Source: Nitrosomonas sp. Is35 (GTDB lineage Bacteria > Pseudomonadota > Gammaproteobacteria > Burkholderiales > Nitrosomonadaceae). From it: a stretch of 64,000 nucleotides of DNA. The notes under the pieces are model-generated. The model saw only the letters and a program-made list of their open reading frames with translations, ran no database searches and was not told the DNA's origin. The position numbers and the translations under genes were made by a program. Positions 36,784-46,917 of the stretch are shown here, in pieces (positions within the stretch are counted from its first letter, which is position 1; each line of letters starts with the position of its first letter). The stretch spans positions 2,914,001-2,978,000 of the forward strand of contig NZ_JAWJZH010000001.1 in the NCBI RefSeq assembly GCF_033063295.1, read 5' to 3'.

Positions 36784-37617
36784 CTAAGACACGATTCCTG
36801 CGCGGCGGCGGACTGTTACGCCCATCAAACCAAGGCCAACCAAGAGCATGGCCCAAGTATCCGCTTCCGGCACAGGAGAAATAGGTGAGATTGAGAGTAA
36901 TCCATCGTTGGTCAGTGTTACGGTTCCCAGTAAATCCGTTGTTATTCTGGTAAGGCTGACCACTCCCCCACTCGGCGATTTCGTTATGTTTGCTTCATAG
37001 AAATTGAGGGTTTCGCCCAGCGCTCCGGTGGTATCGAATTTCGCTTTACCACTCCAGTTACTGCCAATGGAAATTTCATACGACGCAAAGTCGGTTGGGC
37101 CTTCTTTTAAATGCACCGTGGAAGGTTGGCCGCCAAAGCCGAAGACTGTTCCATCCCCGCCATTGCTTGCATTAATAAACGAATTGTAATTGACATTCCA
37201 TTGGTTCAACTGAGCATTGGTTGTGCCATTGCCGTTGGTGCCAATATCCAAACCGTTGGCTGCCGTAGTCAGAAAACTTCTAAGATCGCCATCGATAACA
37301 CTGGTATCACCGGCAGTGACAGCCCATCTGATATCAGCAAAGTGAGCTGAACCTACGCCAGCCAGAAAAGTATTCCAGTTGGTATCCAGTGCGAGATTAA
37401 AATTGAGGGGAGTAAACAATGGAATGGATGCAGAGTAGTCATCTCTGCGGCTGCCTGTATCCAGGGTAAAAGAATAACCGCTTACGGACTCATAGGCGCT
37501 GAACAATAATGAACTGCTTCCACCGGCACTTTGATCACCATTAAAAGCCGCGAATGCAGGACCTGATACAGCCAGGGCTAACACTGCCCCTAGATACTTA
37601 GTTTTACGATATCTCAT
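36784..37617 (-). CDS. PEP-CTERM sorted exported protein
   Basis: 277 residues. An N-terminal signal peptide ends G-P-A-F-A-A. The C-terminus has V-P-E-A-D-T-W-A-M followed by a hydrophobic helix (L-L-V-G-L-G-L-M-G-V) and basic R-R-R, the PEP-CTERM signal recognised by exosortase EpsH/XrtA and removed on sorting. The mature part is Gly/Asn/Ser/Thr-rich and without a known domain, as is common for this class, which occurs in biofilm-forming Gram-negatives. The exosortase is not in the window. Confidence 0.88.
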   Translation of the reverse strand: MRYRKTKYLGAVLALAVSGPAFAAFNGDQSAGGSSSLLFSAYESVSGYSFTLDTGSRRDDYSASIPLFTPLNFNLALDTNWNTFLAGVGSAHFADIRWAVTAGDTSVIDGDLRSFLTTAANGLDIGTNGNGTTNAQLNQWNVNYNSFINASNGGDGTVFGFGGQPSTVHLKEGPTDFASYEISIGSNWSGKAKFDTTGALGETLNFYEANITKSPSGGVVSLTRITTDLLGTVTLTNDGLLSISPISPVPEADTWAMLLVGLGLMGVTVRRRAGIVS

Positions 37618-38027
37618 TTAGACTCTCCTTGATTTCGATTAACAGAAAAAACCAGACTGCAATGACCTCCGGGATAGCTCATCAATGTGAACAAGATATT
37701 CGCATTAGAAAAATGAGTGGACTCCATCCCTGAACCCTTGCAGCTACCTCATACAGTTTCCTGTGCTTGCAGTGTAGTAACTATTAAAAAATTCCACAAA
37801 GAAGAAAAAATTGTTAAGTTATGAAGTTTATTCATATAAAAGACCTGCACGGCCAAAGCGGCGGCAAACGAGATGAAATGAGAAGTACATGGAACTCAGC
37901 AACCGGTATCCATTCAACAATCCGCGTCGGTCATCAATGCAGCAAGATGAAGCGTATCCGGAGACTGCATCACCCTACGTGTATAAAGCCGCTATAATCA
38001 TGGAACACAAGCCCGAATGGCGAGAAA
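37618..38027. other. Divergent intergenic region between the PEP-CTERM gene and mgtA
   Basis: 410 bp without a credible ORF. It must hold both promoters. TATAAT at 37993-37998 lies 30 bp before the mgtA ATG and could be its -10, giving a very short leader. If so, there is no room for an E. coli-type mgtA riboswitch. No matching -35 is obvious. Confidence 0.4.
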
Positions 38028-40532
38028 ATGATTAAAGATCAGATGGATACCGGCTTAAGCAATGCAGAAGCAGTCATTCTGTTAAAGCAGCACGGCGCAA
38101 ACGAGATTAAACCTGTCAAGCAGCGCAACATCCTCGTGCAGTTTCTCGCCCATTTCTACAATCCACTGGTATTGATACTGCTCGCCGCAGTGAGCATTTC
38201 AGCGCTGAACGGCGATGAAGTGAGCGCATTCATTATTGGCATCATTATTCTCATGAGTGTCACGTTGGATTTCATTCAGGAGTACCGTGCCGGTCAGGCG
38301 GCGGCAAAACTGGCGGCACAAGTCGCTGTAACCGCCACGGTACTGCGGGACGGGAAATTATCCGAGATTCCGGTTGCGCAGTTAGTGCCGGGCGATATCA
38401 TTGCCTTATCGGCGGGCGATCTGGTTCCGGCCGACGGGCAATTGCTCGACGCCAAGGATTTGTTTATCAATCAATCGCAACTCACCGGTGAGGCCTATCC
38501 GGTTGAGAAACATGCCGATGCACCGGCCAGCGCCGATCCCTGGGACTTGGAAGCAAAAGCTGCGGTATTCATGGGCAGTACGGTGATCAGTGGCACAGCC
38601 CGGGCCAGAATCACCCGCACGGGACAAACGACAGCGCTGGGGCAAATCGCCGACAGCCTCGAGAAGAAACCGCCACCCACCTCATTCGAGCTCGGCATAC
38701 GCCAGTTCGGCATGTTGATCATGCGCTTTACCTTCCTGCTGGTGCTGTTCACCTTGCTGGTCAATATCGTGATGCACCGCCCCTTACTCGAGTCTTTCCT
38801 GTTTGCCGTGGCCTTGGCAGTAGGACTCACACCGGAATTATTGCCCATGGTGGTATCGGTCACGCTCACACGCGGCGCATTGCGCATGGCCGCATTGAAC
38901 GTGATCGTCAAGCGGCCATCGGCGATTCAGGACATGGGCGCGATGGATATCCTCTGCACCGATAAGACCGGCACGCTGACCGAAGCGAAAATCCATCTGG
39001 AACATCACGTCAATGCACTGGGTCAAGGCTCCCAGCGGGTATTGGAACTTGCCTATTTGAACAGTTATTTTGAAAGCGGCCTGAAAAGCCCGCTCGATGA
39101 CGCCATCTTGCTGCACCACGACGTAGCGATTGAGGGCTGGAGCAAAATTGATGAAGTACCGTTTGATTTCGAGCGCCGCCGCGTATCCGTACTGGTAGAG
39201 CGTGAAGAAACCCGGATACTGGCCGTCAAAGGGGCTCCCGAAGACATCCTGAACCTTTGCACTCAGTATGAAGATGAAACCGGCGCCATTGTTTCGCTGG
39301 ATGAAACCGTACGGCAATCGATTACTCAACTGCTCGACCAATTCGGCAATGATGGTTTTCGCGTCTTGGCTATTGCTTGGCGCGAGGTCGCGCCGGATCA
39401 TCCCCATGCTGTCGTAACCGACGAAAGCGAACTGGTATTTGCCGGTCTTGCGGCTTTTCTCGATCCGCCCAAAATCAGCGCCGGACCGGTTTTAACCGCA
39501 CTACAGGCGAGCGGTGTGCAAGTCAAGATTTTAACCGGGGATAATGAACGGGTAACGCGCTACATTTGCAACCAGCTGAATCTGCCGGTTACCGGCGTGC
39601 TGACCGGCAATGACATCGCCGCCATGCAAGACGATGCGTTGCTCGCCCGGGTGGAAGAAGTCAATCTGTTTTGCCGCGTCAATCCGGCGCAAAAGAATCG
39701 CGTGTTGCTGGCGCTCAAGGCACGCAAACATGTTGTCGGTTATCTGGGCGACGGCATCAACGACGCGCCTTCACTACATACCGCCGACATCGGCATTTCA
39801 GTGGACGGCGCGGTCGATGTGGCCAAGCAGGCTGCGTCCATGATCATGCTGGAACACGATCTGAAAGTCTTGCATGCAGGTGTGATGGAAGGACGTCGCA
39901 CCTTCGGTAATGTGATGAAATACATCATGATGGCGACCAGCTCGAACTTCGGTAACATGTTCAGCATGGCCGCATCGACGCTCTTCTTGCCGTTCCTGCC
40001 GCTGCTGCCGTTGCAAATCCTGCTGAACAATTTGCTGTACGATCTTTCCGAAATCACCTTACCGATGGACAATGTCGATGAGGAAGATCTGGCGCAACCA
40101 AGCCAATGGGACATGAATTTTATCCGCAATTTCATGATGACCATCGGCCCTATCAGCTCGATATTCGATTTCGTTACGTTCTATCTGCTGATCACCGTAT
40201 TTGAGGCGGACGAAACCCTGTTCCGCACCGGCTGGTTTGTAGAGTCGATCGCCACGCAAGTACTGGTCATTTTCATCATCAGAACCCGGCGCAACCCCTT
40301 GCACAGCCACCCCAACCGCTGGTTAACGATCACTTCGCTCAGTATCGTCGCCATCGCCATGCTGCTCCCCATCAGCCCGATGGCGCATTACCTGGGCTTC
40401 ACAGCACTGCCATTGATGTTCTTCGGACTGCTGGCTGTTTTGATCGTTACTTATCTGTTGACAGTGGAATACTGTAAACAATGGTTCTATAAGCGCCTGA
40501 ACAAATCCCGGAACAACCCGGCCGTGCCATAG
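38028..40532 (+). CDS. mgtA: P-type Mg2+-importing ATPase (type IIIB)
   Basis: 834 residues. Phosphorylated Asp312 in D-K-T-G-T-L-T, T-G-E in the actuator loop (L-T-G-E-A-Y-P-V-E), K-G-A-P-E in the nucleotide-binding domain and G-D-G-I-N-D-A-P-S-L hinge. Helix M4 has G-L-T-P-E-L-L-P-M, the signature of the MgtA/MgtB class. The N-terminus is shorter than enterobacterial MgtA (about 900). Ten transmembrane segments are expected. The transport direction (Mg2+ uptake) is known for the family. Confidence 0.92.
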   Translation: MIKDQMDTGLSNAEAVILLKQHGANEIKPVKQRNILVQFLAHFYNPLVLILLAAVSISALNGDEVSAFIIGIIILMSVTLDFIQEYRAGQAAAKLAAQVAVTATVLRDGKLSEIPVAQLVPGDIIALSAGDLVPADGQLLDAKDLFINQSQLTGEAYPVEKHADAPASADPWDLEAKAAVFMGSTVISGTARARITRTGQTTALGQIADSLEKKPPPTSFELGIRQFGMLIMRFTFLLVLFTLLVNIVMHRPLLESFLFAVALAVGLTPELLPMVVSVTLTRGALRMAALNVIVKRPSAIQDMGAMDILCTDKTGTLTEAKIHLEHHVNALGQGSQRVLELAYLNSYFESGLKSPLDDAILLHHDVAIEGWSKIDEVPFDFERRRVSVLVEREETRILAVKGAPEDILNLCTQYEDETGAIVSLDETVRQSITQLLDQFGNDGFRVLAIAWREVAPDHPHAVVTDESELVFAGLAAFLDPPKISAGPVLTALQASGVQVKILTGDNERVTRYICNQLNLPVTGVLTGNDIAAMQDDALLARVEEVNLFCRVNPAQKNRVLLALKARKHVVGYLGDGINDAPSLHTADIGISVDGAVDVAKQAASMIMLEHDLKVLHAGVMEGRRTFGNVMKYIMMATSSNFGNMFSMAASTLFLPFLPLLPLQILLNNLLYDLSEITLPMDNVDEEDLAQPSQWDMNFIRNFMMTIGPISSIFDFVTFYLLITVFEADETLFRTGWFVESIATQVLVIFIIRTRRNPLHSHPNRWLTITSLSIVAIAMLLPISPMAHYLGFTALPLMFFGLLAVLIVTYLLTVEYCKQWFYKRLNKSRNNPAVP

Positions 40533-40620
40533 GATAGCTGATAGAACACCCGCAACCGTTGTCCGTTTTCTCTGGAAAGACGGTGATTCTTTATAGCCAT
40601 TAAAAAAGCACATTTTGTTT

Positions 40621-41358
40621 GGGTCTTAGGAAGTTAAAGCGGGTTTAAACGTAATAATTTGAGAATCTGATGATAGAGATTATCACGGCGATGATTAAAA
40701 CGAAATTCGGTTTCTTTCAAATGCAAATAAAAGGTATGTTCAGGAACACCATTGAACTTTGCCAAACGCCTTTTTGCAAAGCTCCAGAAAGATTCAATGC
40801 CGTTGATATGCCGCTCGCCACTGGCGAATTCATTGTTGCCATGACAAACCCTGAAGTGCTTATCAAAACCAATATCGACCAGCCCGTCATATCCGCGCCA
40901 GCCATCAGAATGGATGATGGTATCGGGTGCTACATGCCCACGGATAATAGCTTGTAACGTGGCTTTGGAGCAATCAGGAACAATCTCCGTATATACCTTC
41001 CCTTGGCGTTTCAGAACGCCAAAGACAATGGTTTTACCATAAGCGCCTCGACCTTTTTTGCCTCTGACACGCTGCGCGCCAAAATAAGATTCATCAACTT
41101 CCACAGCACCTTGAAGCGGCGATTCAAGTTCGCAGCAGTAGGCAATTTTTTGCCGCACTTTGAGGTAAATCGTATTGACGGATCGGATAGAAATACCGGT
41201 CAATTGCGCGGTACTTGTAGCGGTAAAATCCAAAACAAAATAGCGAATAAGTTGTCTGAATTTAGCTTCTCCAATCCGAGAACGGAAATAGTATCTATTT
41301 TTAACATTCATCTCAGTAAGTTAACACACTTCCGTAAGTGCTTAACTTCCTAAGACCC
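40621..41358 (-). mobile_element. Complete IS1595-family (IS1016-type) insertion sequence
   Basis: 738 bp bounded by perfect 17-bp terminal inverted repeats (GGGTCTTAGGAAGTTAA at 40621-40637 and its complement at 41342-41358). It is flanked by the direct repeat TTTGTTT (40614-40620 and 41359-41365); the family usually makes 8-bp duplications, so one base may have changed or the T-rich context hides it. Inserted between mgtA and the hybrid kinase gene without breaking either. Confidence 0.88.
40634..41311 (-). CDS. IS1595-family transposase
   Basis: 225 residues, intact. The ISXO2-like DDE domain has V-E-V-D-E-S-Y-F-G (first Asp), I-I-H-S-D-G-W-R-G-Y (second Asp) and H-I-N-G-I-E-S-F-W-S-F-A-K-R-R-L (N/E block). 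The zinc-ribbon N-terminus seen in longer IS1595 members is absent, which fits the IS1016 subgroup. The stop codon overlaps the terminal repeat. Confidence 0.92.
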   Translation of the reverse strand: MNVKNRYYFRSRIGEAKFRQLIRYFVLDFTATSTAQLTGISIRSVNTIYLKVRQKIAYCCELESPLQGAVEVDESYFGAQRVRGKKGRGAYGKTIVFGVLKRQGKVYTEIVPDCSKATLQAIIRGHVAPDTIIHSDGWRGYDGLVDIGFDKHFRVCHGNNEFASGERHINGIESFWSFAKRRLAKFNGVPEHTFYLHLKETEFRFNHRRDNLYHQILKLLRLNPL

Positions 41359-41463
41359 TTTGTTTTAATTTCCAACGTGATAATCTTCACCTTATGCCAC
41401 CTCAAGCGATGTTTATAGCCCAATCCGCACTGACTGCCCACTCAATCGATTTCTTGCCTTTTC

Positions 41464-44400
41464 ATGTTCAGTAACAATCAGCCGGTTTCCTATCGTCATT
41501 ATATTTTTCAGCTGCTTGCGCTCGCTGTTTTGTACTTTGTATTTGGCCATATCAGCTTTTTGATCTCTGTTTCGCATTTCATTGTCACACCGGTTTTCTT
41601 TGTCGCGGAAGGTATTGCACTGGCTGCCGCCATCTTGCTTGGACGCAAGGTCTGGCCGGGCGTTTTCGTTGGGCAACTGGCACTCGCTTTGAGCAGCGGA
41701 CTGGAGTTTCCACCCGCGCTGGCGATATCCGCAGTCAACAGCTTTGAAGCCGTAATTGCGGCGGCTTTATTCAAGCGCTGGAAACTGGATCCAACGCTCA
41801 CTAGGGTGCATGACCTCAGCCGGCTGGTTGCCATGATCTTTTTAGTGCTGCAACCAATTAGCGCCACCTTCGGAACGATCGCGCTGTCATTCTTCAATGT
41901 CATCCAGGAATCACAGAACTACTTCCAGGCATGGGCATATTGGTGGTTTGGCAACTGCTTGGGACAATTGCTGGTAACGCCGTTTTTGCTGATTTTGTTT
42001 TCTTCGCGCGGCCGCAGCATCAGCATCTGGCAATCCATGCGCAAAGCGATCGTGCCGGTTATCTTGATGCTGCCCGCCACATGGCTGGTTTTCGGTAATT
42101 CCACTTTCAGCGGCATTTCCCTCGCATTGGTGATTTATGTTCCCTTGTTGTTATGGATTGCGATTAAAAGTGAATTAGCCGTCGTATCGCTGATATGCAG
42201 TGTCATCACCGTACTGGCGCTATTTGAAACAGCGCGCAAATTCGGCCCTTTTGTCGTGGATGATTATCCGCAGATCTTCGACATGAATATCTTCATTTTG
42301 GGTATTTCGCTCACGGCGCAATTTGTCAGCGTGCTATTCACCGAGCGTAACCAGGTGGAAGCAGAGTTGCGCAAAAGCGAAGCCAGACTTTATGCGATTA
42401 TCGATACCTCCCCCATACCCAAGGCAATCAACGACGATCAGCAGAATATCACCTTCCTGAACAAAGCATTTGTGCAGACATTTGGCTATACCTTGGACGA
42501 TATTCCAACGTTAGCGGACTGGTGGCCCAGGGCCTATCCGGACCCAGCATACCGCCAGCGGGTAGAAACCACATGGAATCAGCATCTGGAACAAGCATCG
42601 CGAGACAATACCAGTTTTGCTCCGCTCGACGTCATTATCCGCTGCAAAGACGGTTCTCTGCGCAGTGTTATCGCAACCGCCTCACCGCTTGAATCCGGAA
42701 CATCCGCTAAGAGTTATTTGATCACCTTGGTGGACATCACATTGCGCAAGAATCTTGAGACTCAGCTCATCAAAAGCCATAAATTTCTCGAGGATTTATC
42801 CAATAGTATTCCTGGCTTTATTTACCAGTTCCAGCTTTTTCCGGACGGGCGGAATTGTGTGCCGTATGCCAGCAAAGGAATAACCGGGATCCTCGGTGTA
42901 TCGCCGGAAAGCATTACCACGGATGCATCGGCCATTTTTTCCATCATTCATTCCGAGGACATCGAAACATTTAACCGGTCGATTCAGGAATCCGCCGCTA
43001 CATTGACCGATTGGCACGCTGATTTCCGCGTCATGACCGCACAAAATGAGATCCGGTGGATACACGCGCACTCAAAACCCGAGAAACAAGCTGACGGCAG
43101 TATTATCTGGAATGGCTACGCCAGCGATATCACCGAATTAAAAAATATATCGCTGAAATTTGAAGCCTTACTGGAACTCGCCAGCGATGGCGTTCACATT
43201 CTCGATGAAGATGGCAATATCGTGGAATTCAGCCACGCCTTTGCCAAGATGCTGGGCTATTCCAACGAAGAAACCGCCCGCCTCAATGTGATGGATTGGG
43301 ATGCAATGATTCCCAAAGATAAACTGATTGCGGCAGTCCGTGAAGTCTCGAAGACACCGCGTGTTTTTGAAACGCTGCACCGGCGTAAAGACGGCACGAT
43401 CATGAATGTTGAAATCAACGCCAGCAGACTGGAGGTCACGGGAAAAATACTGATTTACGCTTCGTCACGCGACATTACCGGCCGCAAGCAGCACGAAAAA
43501 GAACAGGAATATCAACGCTTGCGCTTATCCAATATCATTGAAGGAACGCACATCGGCACCTGGGAATGGAACGTGCAAACCGGGGAAGTCATTTTCAATC
43601 AGCGCTGGGCCGAAATACTCGGCTATACCCTCGAGGAACTTGCCCCGACATCGATTGAAACCTGGCAGAAGTATGCGCACCCGGATGATTTGCAGCAATC
43701 CGAAACGCTTCTCAAAGATCACTTCGCCGGAAAAATTCCTTTTTACGAATGTGAAGCCCGTATGCGTCACAAAGCAGGACATTGGATTTGGGTGCTGGAT
43801 CGCGGCAAAGTATCCAGCTGGACCGCCGATGGCAAACCGCTCATGATGTTCGGCACCCATCAGGACATCACCGAACGGAAAGAGCGTGAAACCATGCTGA
43901 TCGAAGCGCGCCAGCAAGCGGAGGCCGCCAGTAACGCCAAAACCCGCTTCTTGGCGATGATGTCGCATGAAATCCGCACGCCGATGAATGCCGTGCTGGG
44001 CATGGCGTATTTATTAAGCAAAACCACCTTGGATCCGCGCCAAAGCGGGTATCTGCGCAATATTGAAGGCTCCTCCAATATTTTATTGGGCGTTATCAAT
44101 GACATTCTGGATTATTCCAAAATCGAAGCCAACAAAATTGAATTGGATCATATCGCTTTCGATTTGAACACGATTCTGGAAAACCTGTCCGCCATTGCTT
44201 CAATCGCTGCAAAAGACAAAACCATCGACGTGCTTTTTTATGTCGAACCCAATGTACCCCGGCAGTTTATCGGCGATCCGCTGAGGCTCAGCCAGATTTT
44301 CGTGAACCTTATCAACAATGCGATCAAGTTTACCGATCGCGGCGAAGTCATCATCCGCATCGCCATCGCTCCGGCTGACGATGCCGATATCGCCACACTG

Positions 44401-45495
44401 GTTTTCAGCATCACCGATAGCGGTATCGGCATGACGCCCGGGCAAATGGCGCATCTGTTCCAAGCATTTACCCAAGCCGACTCATCCATCTCGCGGCGGT
44501 TCGGCGGTACCGGCCTGGGTTTGTCGATTTCATACCGGCTGGCGCAGTTGATGGGAGGCAATATCGTGGCCGAAAGCGAACATGGCGAGGGCAGCCGGTT
44601 TCATTGCACGGTTCAGTTACACTACAAAAATCAGCACCGGGAACCTTGGGTGACCATTCCCGCTCACTTGCAATCACTTAAGGTAATGATCATTGACGAC
44701 CGTGCGGTCACACGCGGCGTCATCGCGGAAATTGTTCACTCCATGGGCTGGAGCGCGGTTGCTGTGGATAACAGCACGGCATCGCTCAGAATGTTCGCCG
44801 ATCCCAGTCAGGTGCCGTTTGATTTGCTGTTGTTGATGACACGCTTAACCGATACGAATTATCGCGACACCATCCATGCGATAGAAGCTGCATTACCTGC
44901 GTCACGCCGTCCCAAGATCATAGTGATGAGCAATAATATCGATCCCGCGTTCTCGAATCAGTTTGAAGCCAATAGCACCATCAACGTGCTGATTAAACCT
45001 TTCACACCGCTGAATCTGCTGGATACCGTTGCCGCTTTGTTTAGCGAAACCGCACACCAGCAAGCGCACCAGCAAGCCATACCCGGCCAGCAGCAATTCA
45101 GCGGCGCCCATATCCTGATCGTGGAGGATAATGAATTCAATCAACTGCTGATCACTGAGTTGTTAACAAGCTGGGGTATCAAGGTGAGTCTGGCACAAAA
45201 TGGCGTGGAATGCCTGGATTTACTGAAAACAACCGAATCTCCGTTCGATCTGATTTTCATGGATATCCAAATGCCGGAAATGGACGGGTTGGAAGCAACC
45301 CGGCGTATCCGCCAGGAATTGCATCTGACCAACATCCCGATTGTCGCTTTGACCGCCAATATCATGGAACACAATCAACAGGAGTTCCTGGCAATTGGCA
45401 TGAATGCTTACCTGCCCAAACCTTTCGATCCCAATCAGCTCATTCAAGTTTTGGGTCAGTTTTTGCAACCCGGCGGGCAAAAAACGCCAACCTGA
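41464..45495 (+). CDS. MASE1-PAS hybrid histidine kinase with two receiver domains
   Basis: 1343 residues. An N-terminal MASE1 membrane sensor (about 1-290, around eight helices) is followed by four PAS domains (about 300-430, 440-560, 565-680, 690-805). Then come HisKA with His835 in M-S-H-E-I-R-T-P-M, HATPase (N-N-A-I-K-F, G-T-G-L-G-L-S) and two receivers. The first receiver (about 1070-1195) has Met1125 where the phosphoacceptor Asp should be. The second (about 1215-1335) is intact with Asp1267. There is no Hpt or output domain, so it must pass phosphate to separate partners. No Shine-Dalgarno is seen at the ATG; no partner regulator lies nearby. Confidence 0.9.
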   Translation: MFSNNQPVSYRHYIFQLLALAVLYFVFGHISFLISVSHFIVTPVFFVAEGIALAAAILLGRKVWPGVFVGQLALALSSGLEFPPALAISAVNSFEAVIAAALFKRWKLDPTLTRVHDLSRLVAMIFLVLQPISATFGTIALSFFNVIQESQNYFQAWAYWWFGNCLGQLLVTPFLLILFSSRGRSISIWQSMRKAIVPVILMLPATWLVFGNSTFSGISLALVIYVPLLLWIAIKSELAVVSLICSVITVLALFETARKFGPFVVDDYPQIFDMNIFILGISLTAQFVSVLFTERNQVEAELRKSEARLYAIIDTSPIPKAINDDQQNITFLNKAFVQTFGYTLDDIPTLADWWPRAYPDPAYRQRVETTWNQHLEQASRDNTSFAPLDVIIRCKDGSLRSVIATASPLESGTSAKSYLITLVDITLRKNLETQLIKSHKFLEDLSNSIPGFIYQFQLFPDGRNCVPYASKGITGILGVSPESITTDASAIFSIIHSEDIETFNRSIQESAATLTDWHADFRVMTAQNEIRWIHAHSKPEKQADGSIIWNGYASDITELKNISLKFEALLELASDGVHILDEDGNIVEFSHAFAKMLGYSNEETARLNVMDWDAMIPKDKLIAAVREVSKTPRVFETLHRRKDGTIMNVEINASRLEVTGKILIYASSRDITGRKQHEKEQEYQRLRLSNIIEGTHIGTWEWNVQTGEVIFNQRWAEILGYTLEELAPTSIETWQKYAHPDDLQQSETLLKDHFAGKIPFYECEARMRHKAGHWIWVLDRGKVSSWTADGKPLMMFGTHQDITERKERETMLIEARQQAEAASNAKTRFLAMMSHEIRTPMNAVLGMAYLLSKTTLDPRQSGYLRNIEGSSNILLGVINDILDYSKIEANKIELDHIAFDLNTILENLSAIASIAAKDKTIDVLFYVEPNVPRQFIGDPLRLSQIFVNLINNAIKFTDRGEVIIRIAIAPADDADIATLVFSITDSGIGMTPGQMAHLFQAFTQADSSISRRFGGTGLGLSISYRLAQLMGGNIVAESEHGEGSRFHCTVQLHYKNQHREPWVTIPAHLQSLKVMIIDDRAVTRGVIAEIVHSMGWSAVAVDNSTASLRMFADPSQVPFDLLLLMTRLTDTNYRDTIHAIEAALPASRRPKIIVMSNNIDPAFSNQFEANSTINVLIKPFTPLNLLDTVAALFSETAHQQAHQQAIPGQQQFSGAHILIVEDNEFNQLLITELLTSWGIKVSLAQNGVECLDLLKTTESPFDLIFMDIQMPEMDGLEATRRIRQELHLTNIPIVALTANIMEHNQQEFLAIGMNAYLPKPFDPNQLIQVLGQFLQPGGQKTPT

Positions 45496-45507
45496 TTGCA
45501 GCGTCCC

Positions 45508-46914
45508 TTAATTTTCATCCAGCAACGCTTCCACCAGTTTCGCTTCTATCTCCAAATATTGTGTATTGCTGTTACGCGCAGCGGATGGTTCCTGCCAAGC
45601 CGGGTTTTGGCGTAATGCGCTGGTCAGTTTGGTCCAGTTTGCGGGCAATTTCTCGCTATCGGCTTTGTCCACATGCAGCCTGTCCTGCGCGGCATGACCA
45701 CGGTGCATCAGTTTTTTCAGCAGATGCTTCTGACGCAAATACAAGACTTGCAGCGTGGTTTCGTCGGCACACTGCCATTGCGTGCCTTTGACCGTCGCTT
45801 TGATCTCGTCGCCATAGCGTTTGAAGGTCGACCAGCCGGCACCGGCGATTGCGCCTAACGCGCTGGCTGCGCCCAGACTCATGCCGCCGACCATCAAGTC
45901 AATTCCGGCGCCCGCCGCAGCGCCTTTAGCCGCGGCGCTGCCGAGATCCAATCCGTACGCTTTGAGGATGCCGGGCGCAAAAATATCCAGTTGCCATTGT
46001 CCGTTACTGACCGGTATTTTTTGGATGGCAACGTCTTTTTCCGAAAAATTGAAAATGGCTAACAGATCGTGCAGGCAATGCTGCTCGGCCTTACGGACAA
46101 AATCGTGCAGCCGGTCTTCAACCAGCGAATGCGCAATCAAATTATTCTGCGCGGACTTACTTTCACGGTAGCAAGCGACCGTGACAATCAATCCGGCAAT
46201 CCGCTTGGCACCCGACAAACACAGCTGATTCCATAATTGGGCGCGGTAATCGATCAGCTTCTGCAGCCGGTCGTAGTGAGATTCCACCAGCGTTTGCATC
46301 TTCTGATACAAACGCTTCTCCGCTTCAAACGTAAACGCGACGGTATCGAATTCCAGCGTGGCGTGCATGCGGAAAGCCGCCAGATGCTCACGCCATTTCG
46401 CCAGTTCCCGGTCATGCTCGGCGATAAAGTTAAAAACCGGAATAATCGGTTTACTGACCTGCGTCAGGATTTCCAATTCCAGCCGGTATTTTTCCAGGAA
46501 AGGCTCGCGCACATCGATGATGTAGAGCAGGATATCGCTGCGCAATACCTGGCGGATCACTTTCGCTTCTTGTTCCAGCGGGTCGTTGACCGTTACTTGC
46601 GCAATAAACTGTTCCAGAATCTGGGTAGGAGACAACGATTTCGCTTTGGCTTGCAGCTTCTTGATATGCGCAAACAAAGCCCGGGAATCCTCCAGACCGG
46701 GCGTGTCATACAACTTCAGAATCGCTTCATTGTCGGCGGATATCGTTGCTTGCTCGACATGCCGGGTGGTACCCGCGCCATCTTCGATGACACCGAATTC
46801 AGTGCTGCGCAGCATGGTGCGGATCAGCGATGTCTTGCCGGTATTGGTATGCCCGACGACGGCGATGTTCAGCAATGAATCCGCTTGCGGATGCTGAGGG
46901 TTAGGGATGTTCAT
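45508..46914 (-). CDS. GTPase with DUF3482 C-terminal domain
   Basis: 468 residues. Era/TrmE-like G domain: P-loop G-H-T-N-T-G-K-T-S at 21-29, D-T-P-G-L-E-D (G3). The usual N-K-x-D is replaced near I-P-V-F-N-F-I-A-E-H-D. The DUF3482 region follows, with a Gly/Ala-rich hydrophobic stretch (about 325-366) that may insert in a membrane. The start lies 3 bp after the stop of the DUF2868 membrane-protein gene, so the two form an operon; the pair recurs in other proteobacteria (recalled, not checked). Function unknown. Confidence 0.87.
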   Translation of the reverse strand: MNIPNPQHPQADSLLNIAVVGHTNTGKTSLIRTMLRSTEFGVIEDGAGTTRHVEQATISADNEAILKLYDTPGLEDSRALFAHIKKLQAKAKSLSPTQILEQFIAQVTVNDPLEQEAKVIRQVLRSDILLYIIDVREPFLEKYRLELEILTQVSKPIIPVFNFIAEHDRELAKWREHLAAFRMHATLEFDTVAFTFEAEKRLYQKMQTLVESHYDRLQKLIDYRAQLWNQLCLSGAKRIAGLIVTVACYRESKSAQNNLIAHSLVEDRLHDFVRKAEQHCLHDLLAIFNFSEKDVAIQKIPVSNGQWQLDIFAPGILKAYGLDLGSAAAKGAAAGAGIDLMVGGMSLGAASALGAIAGAGWSTFKRYGDEIKATVKGTQWQCADETTLQVLYLRQKHLLKKLMHRGHAAQDRLHVDKADSEKLPANWTKLTSALRQNPAWQEPSAARNSNTQYLEIEAKLVEALLDEN

Positions 46915-46917
46915 GAT

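Noticed and set aside
37990..38027. Mg2+ riboswitch before mgtA
   Set aside because: If the TATAAT at 37993 is the -10, the leader is only about 20 nt. No M-box-like structure was seen further upstream.
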